From assembly GCA_965372355.1 (NCBI GenBank), contig CBDVBZ010000108.1, positions 1-12,760 on the forward strand: a DNA stretch of 12,760 nt, read 5' to 3'. Position numbers and translations under genes: made by a program. Origin of the DNA: CBDVBZ01 sp965372355 (GTDB lineage Bacteria; Krumholzibacteriota; Krumholzibacteriia; WVZY01). Below, one piece after another: positions 1-6,658 of this stretch. The first letter of the stretch is position 1, and each line of letters starts with the position of its first letter. The notes below the pieces were generated by a model. The model did not search any database, was not told where the DNA came from, and worked only from the letters and a program-made list of their open reading frames with translations.

Positions 1-50
1 GGATAGGGGCAACTGGTTTTCCCGCAATCGCTGACGATCGTGGGCCCCAG

Positions 51-644
51 CTAGTATGCGAGACCGTGGATGCGTACGGCAAAGACAAACGCATCCGTCG
101 TGAGCGTGGTGCCCCCGCTTTCCTCTTCTGGGCTGCCCCAACCGACGACCGCTTCTGCGGACCAATGGCGCGCGAACTCGTATCCCACACCACCGGAGAT
201 TCCGAATCCGCTCTGAGCCCCGTAGTCGTCCGCAGGGCCAAACGTAGACACACCGATGGTGCCCACGAGATACCACGAGGGCGTGTCCGCCGTGAAGTAA
301 TAGCTCAAGCCGACAAGCCCGATGCCGAGGGCGAATGTCTTGCTTCCCGACGTGAACTCCGTGCTGCCCCACCACACCTGGTTGTCGTAGTAGAGCATCC
401 AGTGCTCGTTGAACGCACCCCCGATGCGGAAGTCGGTGACAAACGTCCCATCGGTCTCTTTGGGGCTGCTCCCGGAAAAAAAGCCGGTCATTTCCTGGCT
501 AATGGTCGCGGTGCCGCCACCGATGCCACCCCCGAGGACGAAGCCCTTGCGGTCGCCATCGAAAGCACCCGCACTCGTCGCAGCGGCGACGAGCAGTGCA
601 ACGGCAAGCGCGCCGACCATCAGTAAACTCTGAAAGCGTTTCAT
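51..644 (-). CDS. Small outer-membrane beta-barrel protein
   Basis: A 197-residue exported protein. The start is ATG at 644, because AAAGGGGGG lies 4 nt upstream (649-657) and a clean signal peptide follows: basic MKRF, a hydrophobic run, then AGA/FD cleavage near residue 27. The mature part is Gly-rich with alternating aromatic and polar stretches (VLGGGIGGG near the N-terminus, then repeated FAL..GLVGLSYYF, WYLVGTIGVSTF and GFGISGGVGYEF). That is the look of an eight-stranded OmpA/OmpW-like barrel. It ends in a hydrophobic strand with terminal Tyr (AVRIHGLAY), a slightly weakened outer-membrane insertion signal. No plug, OmpA peptidoglycan domain or catalytic motif is visible, so function is unknown; structural or small-molecule passage is possible. 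It is transcribed away from the vWA gene. The barrel class is inference from pattern. Confidence 0.75.
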   Translation of the reverse strand: MKRFQSLLMVGALAVALLVAAATSAGAFDGDRKGFVLGGGIGGGTATISQEMTGFFSGSSPKETDGTFVTDFRIGGAFNEHWMLYYDNQVWWGSTEFTSGSKTFALGIGLVGLSYYFTADTPSWYLVGTIGVSTFGPADDYGAQSGFGISGGVGYEFARHWSAEAVVGWGSPEEESGGTTLTTDAFVFAVRIHGLAY

Positions 645-648
645 AAGT

Positions 649-657
649 CCCCCCTTT
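649..657 (-). promoter_or_regulatory. RBS of the barrel protein, G-rich variant
   Basis: Read on the minus strand this is AAAGGGGGG, 4 nt before ATG 644. It sets the start here rather than at the longer open frame reaching 794, whose extra residues are Cys/Trp-rich and come from the G-rich spacer. A nearly identical AAAGGGGG precedes the divergent vWA gene. Confidence 0.6.
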
Positions 658-696
658 CTGTTCTGAATGCTATCCCAAACGACGATAACCCGCAAC

Positions 697-727
697 TTGA
701 CATTTGCATCACCGCACCACATCTTAT
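697..727 (+). promoter_or_regulatory. Candidate promoter for the vWA gene
   Basis: A perfect TTGACA (697-702) is followed after 19 bp by TCTTAT (722-727), four of six matches to TATAAT. The spacer is longer than ideal and the -10 is weak. The long leader this implies would contain the C-rich tract at 737-788. Confidence 0.3.
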
Positions 728-736
728 TCGTAGGCA

Positions 737-788
737 CCCTACCCGCCCAATCCCCACAACCCCACAATCCCCACATTTCACATACCCC
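737..788 (-). repeat. G-quadruplex motif in divergent promoter region
   Basis: The plus strand here is almost G-free with seven runs of three or four C (737-739, 742-744, 746-748, 752-755, 760-763, 769-772, 785-788). The minus strand is therefore a run of G-tracts. The first six are separated by loops of only 2, 1, 3, 4 and 5 nt, fitting the canonical G3+N1-7 quadruplex rule with spare tracts. An 11-bp direct repeat, CAATCCCCACA, occurs at 748-758 and 765-775. The G-rich strand is the coding strand of the barrel gene that starts at 644. Folding is predicted from pattern only. Confidence 0.7.
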
Positions 789-810
789 ACACACACAGAT
801 TCATGCGATG

Positions 811-818
811 AAAGGGGG
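811..818 (+). promoter_or_regulatory. RBS deciding the GTG start of the vWA gene
   Basis: AAAGGGGG sits 7 nt before GTG 826. An in-frame ATG at 808 lies upstream of this purine tract and has no SD of its own, so GTG 826 is preferred. Confidence 0.55.
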
Positions 819-825
819 AATCATC

Positions 826-3018
826 GTGACTAGCCGAAGTGCATCCACTCGTGTCCGTAATCAGAACCAGGCCTCGATGTGGGGCGGGTTCGCCATCGTC
901 ATCGTGTCGTGCGTCATAGCGGGATTTGTCTTGCAGGCAGCGGCGGTTGGGACGGGCGCCATAAAGGGCCGGATCATTGACCTGAAGACCAAACAAGCGA
1001 TCGGTTTTGCGAACGTCGTCGTCGTGGGTACGAGCAAAGGCGCGATGAGTCTCGACAACGGAACGTTTACGATCACGGGTGTTCCCGTTGGCAAGCATCG
1101 GGTCAAGGCGATGATGATGGGATTCAAGAGCGTGGAAAGAACCGTCACCGTTGAGGTCAACAAGACAACAGAGGTCAACTTCATTCTCGAAGAGACAATC
1201 GTGGCGACCATGCAAGAAATAATCGTCATGGGCGAACGAAAGATCGTGGATGTCACGTGTTCCGATGTTCGTTCCTCGGTTGCGGACGAACAAGTGAGGG
1301 ATATGCCGAGCGACGGGGCAGTCGATGCGATGGCGCTAAAGACCGGCATCGTGAGAACAGGCGATGAGCTCCACGCCCGCGGTGGCAGAAGCGGAGAGAT
1401 TCAGTCCTCATTGGGGTCATCGAGCAAAGAGGCCGGGCGTCACACCGGGGGGCACGCGCGGGGCAGCCGGACCGGGAATGGGTCGGGGAGTGCACGAAGG
1501 AAATGTAGCGCGATCCTTCACAACGACGCCGGGAGACCATTGCAGGTGCCTCAACATCTGCGGATTCAGCTCGAGCCTTCCAACACGGAAGCATACGACG
1601 TTATTGAGGAAAACGAGTTCCTGGCAGCGATCGACAACCCGTTCTCGACGTTTTCTATAGACGTGGACGCGGCATCCTACAGCAACGTCCGGCGCTTTGT
1701 GCGCAGTAACATCATGCCGCCCATAGACGCCGTCCGAATCGAAGAGCTCATCAACTATTTTACCTACGATTACCCAAAGCCCAGGGGGAACACGCCGTTC
1801 TCGATTACGACCGAAGTGGCTGAGTGCCCGTGGAACCGGGACAACAAGCTCGTCCACGTCGGCCTGCAGGGCAGGCGGGTTGCCGTCGAGAACTTGCCGC
1901 CGAGCAATCTCGTGTTCCTCCTGGATGTATCGGGTTCGATGCAGCCACCCAACAAGCTCCCGTTGCTCAAACAGGCGTTTCGCCTGCTGACCGAACAACT
2001 CCGTGAGGTGGACCGTGTCGCCATCGTGGTTTACGCCAGTCAGGCGGGCGTGGTCCTGCCCTCCACACCGGGCAGCAACAAAACCAAGATCCTGGAGGCG
2101 GTCGGTGGACTGTACGCCGACGGGTCGACAAACGGCGCCGGCGGGATCCGGCTCGCATACGACATCGCCCAGGACAATTTTCTGGACGGCGGAAACAACC
2201 GGGTCATCCTGGCCACCGACGGAGATTTTAACGTCGGTGTGTCGAGCGACGGCGAGCTCGTCCGACTCATTGAGAAGAAGCGGGAGACGGGAATCTTTCT
2301 CACGGTCCTCGGCTTTGGGGAGTGCAACCTCAAAGACGCAAAAATGGAGAAGCTTGCCGGTAACGGCAACGGACACTACGCGTACATCGACAACATCCGC
2401 GAGGCAAACAGGGTCCTCGTCAACGAAATGGGCTCGTCGCTTTACACGATCGCGAAGGATGTGAAGATCCAGATCGAGTTCAACCCTGCCCGGGTGCAAT
2501 CGTACCGGTTGATCGGCTACGAGAACCGGCTGCTCAAAAAGAAGGACTTCGACGACGACAAAAAGGACGCCGGAGAGCTGGGCGCCGGTCATTCGGTCAC
2601 GGCGCTCTACGAGATCGTGCCGGCGAGTCGCGAAACGGCCTCGCAAACCGGCGGTTCGAGGTACGTGATGGTGAGTCTCGCGGCGGAAGCCCTGAAGACA
2701 CGAGAGCTGTTCACCGTTCACCTCAGGTACAAGCAGCCCGATGCGGACGAGAGCGAACTCATTACAGAAAGCGTCAACGACCGGGACAAACCGTTTTGGA
2801 AAGCATCGCGCGATTTTCGGTTCGCCGCGGCGGTCGCTGAGTTTGGGATGCTCCTTCGGGGTTCCAACCTGAAAGGGGATGCAAACTACGTACACGTTCT
2901 GGAGATTGCCAGGGCGACGCGTGGCGAGGACGAGGAAGGTCATCGCGCCGAGTTCGCGCGACTCGTGGACGCCGTCAGGTTGATCCAGCTTTCTTCGGGG
3001 AGCACCGAGGGCCGATGA
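826..3018 (+). CDS. vWA (YfbK-type) protein with TonB-receptor-like N-terminus
   Basis: A 730-residue envelope protein starting at GTG 826. In order: membrane anchor or signal segment (about 20-40); carboxypeptidase-like regulatory beta-sandwich (about 44-125, beginning GAIKGRIID); a stretch resembling the start of a TonB-receptor plug (126-193, EIIVMGERK... ending HARGGRSGEIQ); a low-complexity Gly/Ser/Arg linker (about 194-245); the YfbK N-terminal domain (from about 253, IDVDAASYSNVRRF); a vWA domain (about 360-525) with an intact MIDAS, D367-x-S369-x-S371, T435 and D465 in ATDGD; and a YfbK C-terminal region (about 545-725). vWA domains bind partners through a divalent metal. The vWA half closely fits this family; the partner is unknown. 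The plug-like remnant has no barrel, so it cannot be a receptor. An in-frame ATG at 808 is an alternative start. Confidence 0.9.
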   Translation: MTSRSASTRVRNQNQASMWGGFAIVIVSCVIAGFVLQAAAVGTGAIKGRIIDLKTKQAIGFANVVVVGTSKGAMSLDNGTFTITGVPVGKHRVKAMMMGFKSVERTVTVEVNKTTEVNFILEETIVATMQEIIVMGERKIVDVTCSDVRSSVADEQVRDMPSDGAVDAMALKTGIVRTGDELHARGGRSGEIQSSLGSSSKEAGRHTGGHARGSRTGNGSGSARRKCSAILHNDAGRPLQVPQHLRIQLEPSNTEAYDVIEENEFLAAIDNPFSTFSIDVDAASYSNVRRFVRSNIMPPIDAVRIEELINYFTYDYPKPRGNTPFSITTEVAECPWNRDNKLVHVGLQGRRVAVENLPPSNLVFLLDVSGSMQPPNKLPLLKQAFRLLTEQLREVDRVAIVVYASQAGVVLPSTPGSNKTKILEAVGGLYADGSTNGAGGIRLAYDIAQDNFLDGGNNRVILATDGDFNVGVSSDGELVRLIEKKRETGIFLTVLGFGECNLKDAKMEKLAGNGNGHYAYIDNIREANRVLVNEMGSSLYTIAKDVKIQIEFNPARVQSYRLIGYENRLLKKKDFDDDKKDAGELGAGHSVTALYEIVPASRETASQTGGSRYVMVSLAAEALKTRELFTVHLRYKQPDADESELITESVNDRDKPFWKASRDFRFAAAVAEFGMLLRGSNLKGDANYVHVLEIARATRGEDEEGHRAEFARLVDAVRLIQLSSGSTEGR

Positions 3019-3027
3019 AGCGCGTGT

Positions 3028-3783
3028 TTATCGGAGAGCGGTCGTCCCGCGCAATGCGTGACCCGTGAACGTCTGGCCATCCAACACGAGTGTCGCCGAC
3101 AGACCGAAATACGCTCCGGACATCGTGTCGCGGCCAGGACGCTTCTCGATCGCAAGTTCAACCGCGGGACGATCACCGCCGGTGGCATGGAATACCACGC
3201 CGCCCTCCGTCTCTTTGTGGTTCACATCGGCCCACATCAGAACGGGGTGGCCCGGCCGTGTGAGCCGCATCTCGGACTGACGAACCTCCAGCATCCAGAA
3301 GGGCTCGTTGCCCAGGGCGCGGTAAATGAACCGGCTCAAGTCGAAGTCGCAGCCAAAACCCTCGACGGCCGCGTATATCACATCCTCAACCGTCAACGTA
3401 CCCGAGTAGTCGGCGCCAAACCCGTCCTCCTGCGGCGGACGGATACGGCCGGCGGCCACCACAAAAATCTCCGCGTAAGGCGTGGTCCCCGACGTTAGCT
3501 CGCCGTGAAGATCTTTCAGAAGATTTGTGCGGTCGAGCACCCACAGTGCTTCGTCCTCGCCGCAGGGACGCAGCGATCGCACCTCGTGGCCAAAGACGTA
3601 ATGGCCACGAACGATCTCGAGGTCACTCGCTGGCATGATGGTGTCGGTCCGGCCGGTGTCGCCGGTCGTAGCGCCGCGGTTGTCGTCGTCTGTATCGCCG
3701 CCGGAAGTGCAGGAATTCAAGCCGGAAAGAAGACAAACCAAAAGCACGATGAGTGCTGTGATGATGCGAAGAAGTCCGGTCAT
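3028..3783 (-). CDS. Putative lipoprotein, COG3650-like
   Basis: A 251-residue protein with a hydrophobic N-terminus ending in LNSC (Cys25), a fair lipobox, followed by an Asp/Gly/Thr-rich flexible linker (26-50). Residues 55-90 (RGHYVFGHEVRSLRPCG, then LWVLD) resemble an NlpE/COG3650-like beta domain. Residues 158-163 are GNEPFW, the hallmark of COG3650, an uncharacterised exported family. Near 220-245 it has TMSGAYF and GHALRG, where relatives as I recall them carry Cys in both spots; here both are missing, while Cys74 and Cys145 remain. The role is unknown; membrane-anchored ligand binding or stress sensing is only a guess. ATG 3783 lacks a good SD. The gene converges on the vWA gene with 9 bp between stop codons. 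Confidence 0.75.
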   Translation of the reverse strand: MTGLLRIITALIVLLVCLLSGLNSCTSGGDTDDDNRGATTGDTGRTDTIMPASDLEIVRGHYVFGHEVRSLRPCGEDEALWVLDRTNLLKDLHGELTSGTTPYAEIFVVAAGRIRPPQEDGFGADYSGTLTVEDVIYAAVEGFGCDFDLSRFIYRALGNEPFWMLEVRQSEMRLTRPGHPVLMWADVNHKETEGGVVFHATGGDRPAVELAIEKRPGRDTMSGAYFGLSATLVLDGQTFTGHALRGTTALR

Positions 3784-3870
3784 TCGGGAGCAACCGGAGC
3801 AGAGGATTCGGGGTTATGGCAGTGGGTGGCTTCGCCCCTGGACAAGGCCAGACCAAAACCGATGCCTTCG

Positions 3871-3899
3871 CTAATAGTGACCATTACGGATGATCTTAA
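3871..3899 (-). promoter_or_regulatory. Candidate promoter for the lipoprotein
   Basis: On the minus strand TTAAGA (3894-3899) and TATTAG (3871-3876) are separated by exactly 17 bp, each matching consensus at four of six positions. Position and orientation suit the gene starting at 3783. Confidence 0.3.
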
Positions 3900-3938
3900 G
3901 GAATTTCTCGTGGGTTTGCAAACCGGGAATCCCAAGGA

Positions 3939-3968
3939 TTTACCGCATACGCTGAAATCGAGTATAAT
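3939..3968 (+). promoter_or_regulatory. Sigma70-type promoter with perfect TATAAT
   Basis: TTTACC (3939-3944), 18-bp spacer, TATAAT (3963-3968). The -10 is perfect and the -35 matches four of six. Transcription would start near 3975, giving a leader of about 40 nt before ATG 4017. It drives the 42-codon ORF and the DUF2490-like gene, and perhaps the Nudix gene. Confidence 0.55.
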
Positions 3969-4016
3969 GCGCGGCATTAAAGGCTCACCCAGAATCATGA
4001 GCGACCGGAATGCGCC

Positions 4017-4145
4017 ATGAAAACAAGAAAGACGACCCGATTCTATGAACAGCTCACCCTCTGGCAGACCCGTTCCTCCGCAGACTTCTTCGGGCTGCAG
4101 ATCTTCTACACACACAACTTCGACATGCGCGATGGTGATACCTGA
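4017..4145 (+). CDS. Small 42-aa ORF coupled to the next gene
   Basis: The ORF runs from ATG 4017 to TGA 4143-4145. The last base of the stop is the A of the next gene's ATG (TGATG), the classic layout for translational coupling. The peptide starts basic (MKTRKTTR) and continues with aromatic residues (FFGLQIFYTHNF) before an acidic end. From about codon 11 on, third positions are mostly G or C, as in the neighbouring genes. It sits about 40 nt below a perfect TATAAT. A weak GGA lies 8 nt upstream of the ATG. There is no signal peptide and no family is recognised. It could be a leader that sets the expression of the downstream gene, a small protein, or the remnant of a longer gene. Confidence 0.5.
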   Translation: MKTRKTTRFYEQLTLWQTRSSADFFGLQIFYTHNFDMRDGDT

Positions 4146-4891
4146 TGCGTGCTGCAAAACGATCCGCTCGTCGACAAGCGACACTCGTCATCCTGATTCT
4201 GGGTGTGCTTGCGATGATGACGGCGGCGTCGGCCGCATCGCAAGAGCCCAGGTTCTCGGAGTTTCACACGTGGACGGATATCGCGACGATTTACAATTTT
4301 GATAACCACTTTCGTTACGACGGTGACTACGGTCTCCGCGGGCTCCTGACCGACAGCAACTGGACCCTGCTGTATCTCCGGCCGTCGGTGCGCTACTCGA
4401 AGTGGTCGTGGACGACGCTGCATGGTGGCGCGGCGCTCTTCTACAATTTCTTCGGGGACGGAGCTGATCTTCCCGAGTTGCGCCCCTGGCTGGGCACCAG
4501 ATTCGTATGGCCGCGGCTGGGCGGGTTTGCGTTTAGCCACTACTTCCGGTTGGAGCTGAGAGCGTTCTATATCAAGGAAGACAGCAAGTGGGATGCGGTA
4601 TTGAGAGGCCGCTATCAGCTGGCGGTGAAGTCGCCGGACTTCGCCATCGGTAACGCCGCGGGATTCTACGGCCTCGCTTCTGCCGAGATCTTCGATGACC
4701 TGACCGCAACCGTCAACGAGACGTTCGGTGACAGGTACCGGTTCAATATCGGTATCGGCAAGAAGGTCACCCCCGCTCTGCGGGCGGAACTCAACTATCT
4801 GTTCCACACGTTTAGAGTGAGCGATGAGCGGGGAGACTTCGATTTCGACGACAACGTCGTCAGGCTGCGCCTCTTTTACAGCTTCAATTGA
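4145..4891 (+). CDS. Outer-membrane barrel protein, DUF2490-like
   Basis: A 248-residue exported protein. A basic N-terminus (MRAAKRSARR), a hydrophobic core and an ASA/ASQ cleavage region near residue 31 form the signal peptide. The mature part is built from amphipathic strands rich in Trp, Tyr and Phe (WTLLYLRPSVRYSKWSW, FSHYFRLELRAFYI, RFNIGIGKKV, RAELNYLFHTF) and ends LRLFYSFN. This fits a 10- to 12-stranded barrel. The spacing and the paired strands that read like R-x-E-L-N-Y-L-F resemble the DUF2490 family of outer-membrane proteins of unknown role. The SD before ATG 4145 is poor, so translation probably depends on ribosomes finishing the 42-codon ORF that overlaps its start by one base. 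Family assignment is moderate; barrel fold and export are firmer. Confidence 0.75.
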   Translation: MRAAKRSARRQATLVILILGVLAMMTAASAASQEPRFSEFHTWTDIATIYNFDNHFRYDGDYGLRGLLTDSNWTLLYLRPSVRYSKWSWTTLHGGAALFYNFFGDGADLPELRPWLGTRFVWPRLGGFAFSHYFRLELRAFYIKEDSKWDAVLRGRYQLAVKSPDFAIGNAAGFYGLASAEIFDDLTATVNETFGDRYRFNIGIGKKVTPALRAELNYLFHTFRVSDERGDFDFDDNVVRLRLFYSFN

Positions 4892-4959
4892 CGTCCGTCC
4901 TGGCCAGCGGTTCGACCGGGCCTTGCCGTAAGAGGCCCCCCAATGTGTTAGAGTGAATT

Positions 4960-5538
4960 ATGGCCGCTAGCTCGCGACGGACCGGCCAAAACATCATGAT
5001 GATAAAATCTCGAGATAACCCACTCATTAAATCTGCCGTGCTCGTGCCCCTGTACCGGGACGACGACGGAGACATTCAGATCGTCCTCGTACGCCGCGTC
5101 GATGGCGGGCCCCATGGGGGGGAGTTGGCGTTTCCCGGCGGCAAGCACTCCGACGGAGACCGGACGCTTCTCGACACCGCCGTGCGTGAAACCCACGAAG
5201 AAATCGGTCTTGCCCCCGCCGCCGTCGAGATCCTCGAGCAGCTCGATACGATGGACACGATGACGACAGGTTTTGTGATTACGCCGTTTCTTGCGCGGAT
5301 CGTACGACCCACCGAGTGGATACAAAGCGAGAGCGAGATCGCCGAGATCCTCGAGGTTGCCCTGAAGCACTTCGCCGACCCGGCCATCCACGACGAGGAA
5401 ATGCGGAGCTTCGACGAGTTGCCCGCGCCGGTACGGATCCCGTTCTACCGGATCGGTGACCACGAGCTTTGGGGGGCGACATACCGAATCTTGCACCCGT
5501 TGTTGCCCCGGCTGTTCGCCGAGGAATGGGTGATTTGA
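4960..5538 (+). CDS. Nudix hydrolase, CoA diphosphatase (NudL) type
   Basis: A 192-residue cytoplasmic protein. Residues 54-61 (GELAFPGG) followed 14 residues later by RETHEEIGL (76-84) form the Nudix motif in its NudL/UPF0035 version, where FPGG precedes the box. The metal-binding glutamates E77, E80 and E81 are present. NudL enzymes cleave CoA and its derivatives to 3',5'-ADP and phosphopantetheine. The preceding strand IVLVRRVDGGPHGG corresponds to the family's LLTKRS..lrhh region but has diverged, so the substrate could be another nucleoside diphosphate derivative. ATG 4960 is used; ATGs at 4996 and 4999 are alternatives and none has a strong SD. The gene lies 68 bp after the DUF2490-like gene on the same strand and may share its promoter. 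Confidence 0.85.
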   Translation: MAASSRRTGQNIMMIKSRDNPLIKSAVLVPLYRDDDGDIQIVLVRRVDGGPHGGELAFPGGKHSDGDRTLLDTAVRETHEEIGLAPAAVEILEQLDTMDTMTTGFVITPFLARIVRPTEWIQSESEIAEILEVALKHFADPAIHDEEMRSFDELPAPVRIPFYRIGDHELWGATYRILHPLLPRLFAEEWVI

Positions 5539-5672
5539 GCCACGTCGGCGCGCCTGGTTTCAGGGCGTCTTCGCAAGACCGTGCACGTGGGCAACGGGCC
5601 GAACCACCCCGGTCCCGGCGAACTGAACTCGCTCCACCGCAACCGCGGCGAAATCCGCCCGTCTTCTCAGCT

Positions 5673-5774
5673 ATGTCAGAACGGGAATTTCCTGAAACAA
5701 AATCGGGGGATTTCCTGTCTAACCCATCAGTGAACCCGTATAGCACTCCGGACTATTTGAAAAAGAGCAACTGA
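5673..5774 (+). CDS. Possible 33-aa ORF just before the ABC genes
   Basis: ATG 5673 to TGA 5772-5774, ending 3 nt before the ATPase start codon. The peptide is polar and Ser/Pro/Asn/Tyr-rich, beginning MSEREFPETKSGDFL and ending YLKKSN. No SD precedes it, and the two 12-bp repeats described separately lie inside it (they encode EFPE and GDFL), so the frame may be open by chance. If real, its position suggests a leader or a peptide handled by the adjacent transporter. There is no double-Gly or other leader signature, and no family is recognised. Confidence 0.3.
   Translation: MSEREFPETKSGDFLSNPSVNPYSTPDYLKKSN
5683..5717. repeat. Paired 12-bp direct repeats upstream of the ABC operon
   Basis: GGGAATTTCCTG at 5683-5694 and GGGGATTTCCTG at 5706-5717 differ at one position. 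Their starts are 23 bp apart, close to two helical turns, so a dimeric regulator could bind both on one DNA face. The core GGAATTTCC is itself palindromic. The pair lies 60-95 bp before the ATPase start codon. Confidence 0.4.
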
Positions 5775-5777
5775 ACC

Positions 5778-6644
5778 ATGCAATTGGAAATCAGGAACAT
5801 ATCGAAGACCTACTCGAATGGCGTGAAAGCGCTGGATAATGTGTCACTTACGATCCCAACCGGGATGTTTGGCCTCCTGGGACCGAACGGCGCGGGAAAG
5901 TCCACGCTGATGCGCTCGATCGCCACCCTTCAGGAAGTCGACCAGGGGACGATAACGCTCGGTACCATTGACGTCCTTCGGGACATCGACCCGGTGCGGC
6001 GCATGCTCGGTTATCTGCCGCAGGATTTCGGGGTGTACCCCAAGGCGGGCGCCCGCATGCTTCTCGAGCACTTAGCGGTTCTCAAGGGCATCACAAAGAA
6101 ACGACGGGCAGTGGTCGATCATCTTCTGAAGCTGACCAATCTCTGGGACGTTCGGAAGAAAAGGCTCGGTTCCTTCTCCGGCGGGATGAGACAGCGGTTC
6201 GGGATCGCCCAGGCACTGCTCGGCGACCCGAAGCTCATTATAGTCGACGAACCCACAGCGGGTCTCGATCCGGAGGAGCGTAATCGTTTTCTCAATCTGC
6301 TGAGCGAGATCGGCGAGAACATCGTAGTCATACTTTCTACGCACATCGTTGATGATGTGAGTGAAGTGTGTAGCAATATGGCGATCATAAGAAATGGCAA
6401 ACTCCTTCTTGCCGGGCGCCCGCAGGAAGCCGTCGACAACATTCGCGGCAAGACCTGGCGGCAAGTGACCGCAAAACCCGAGTTAGAACGCCTTCGCAAG
6501 GAATACAATGTTATCTCAACCCGGCTGTCCGCAGGGAAGACCGTCGTTCATGTTTTCGCCGAACAAAATCCCGGCCCGGATTTCGAGCCGGTCGTACCCG
6601 ATCTCGAAGACGTTTACTTCACCACCCTTAATCTGGCAAACTAG
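5778..6644 (+). CDS. ABC transporter ATP-binding protein
   Basis: A 288-residue ATPase powering the adjacent permease. All motifs are intact: Walker A GPNGAGKST (35-43), Q-loop Gln82 in LPQDFGVYP, signature FSGGM (133-137), Walker B LIIVDEP (153-159) with catalytic Glu158, D-loop around GLD and switch His189 in STHIVDD. About 75 residues follow the nucleotide-binding fold, as in exporter-type ABC-2 ATPases. The next gene begins 14 nt after its stop, so the two are one operon. As the partner protein contains two permease halves, an ATPase homodimer would complete one transporter. The start at ATG 5778 has only a weak SD (AAGAGC about 12 nt upstream), which may mean translation is coupled to upstream sequence. 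Confidence 0.95.
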   Translation: MQLEIRNISKTYSNGVKALDNVSLTIPTGMFGLLGPNGAGKSTLMRSIATLQEVDQGTITLGTIDVLRDIDPVRRMLGYLPQDFGVYPKAGARMLLEHLAVLKGITKKRRAVVDHLLKLTNLWDVRKKRLGSFSGGMRQRFGIAQALLGDPKLIIVDEPTAGLDPEERNRFLNLLSEIGENIVVILSTHIVDDVSEVCSNMAIIRNGKLLLAGRPQEAVDNIRGKTWRQVTAKPELERLRKEYNVISTRLSAGKTVVHVFAEQNPGPDFEPVVPDLEDVYFTTLNLAN

Positions 6645-6658
6645 GGAAGCGAAATACG

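Noticed and set aside
1..50. First 50 bases of the window
   Set aside because: They lie beyond the stop of the barrel gene and hold no convincing hairpin or ORF.
66..626. Open 186-codon frame on the plus strand opposite the barrel gene
   Set aside because: It lies antisense to a gene with a signal peptide and SD, and its translation is Arg/Pro/Ala-rich with no recognisable domain.
1417..2943. A 508-codon minus-strand frame opposite the vWA gene
   Set aside because: Length is explained by codon bias of the sense gene; the sense frame has intact MIDAS and YfbK domains.
3780..4184. A 134-codon minus-strand frame over the divergent spacer
   Set aside because: It overlaps the promoter with perfect TATAAT and the start of two plus-strand genes, and shows no family features.
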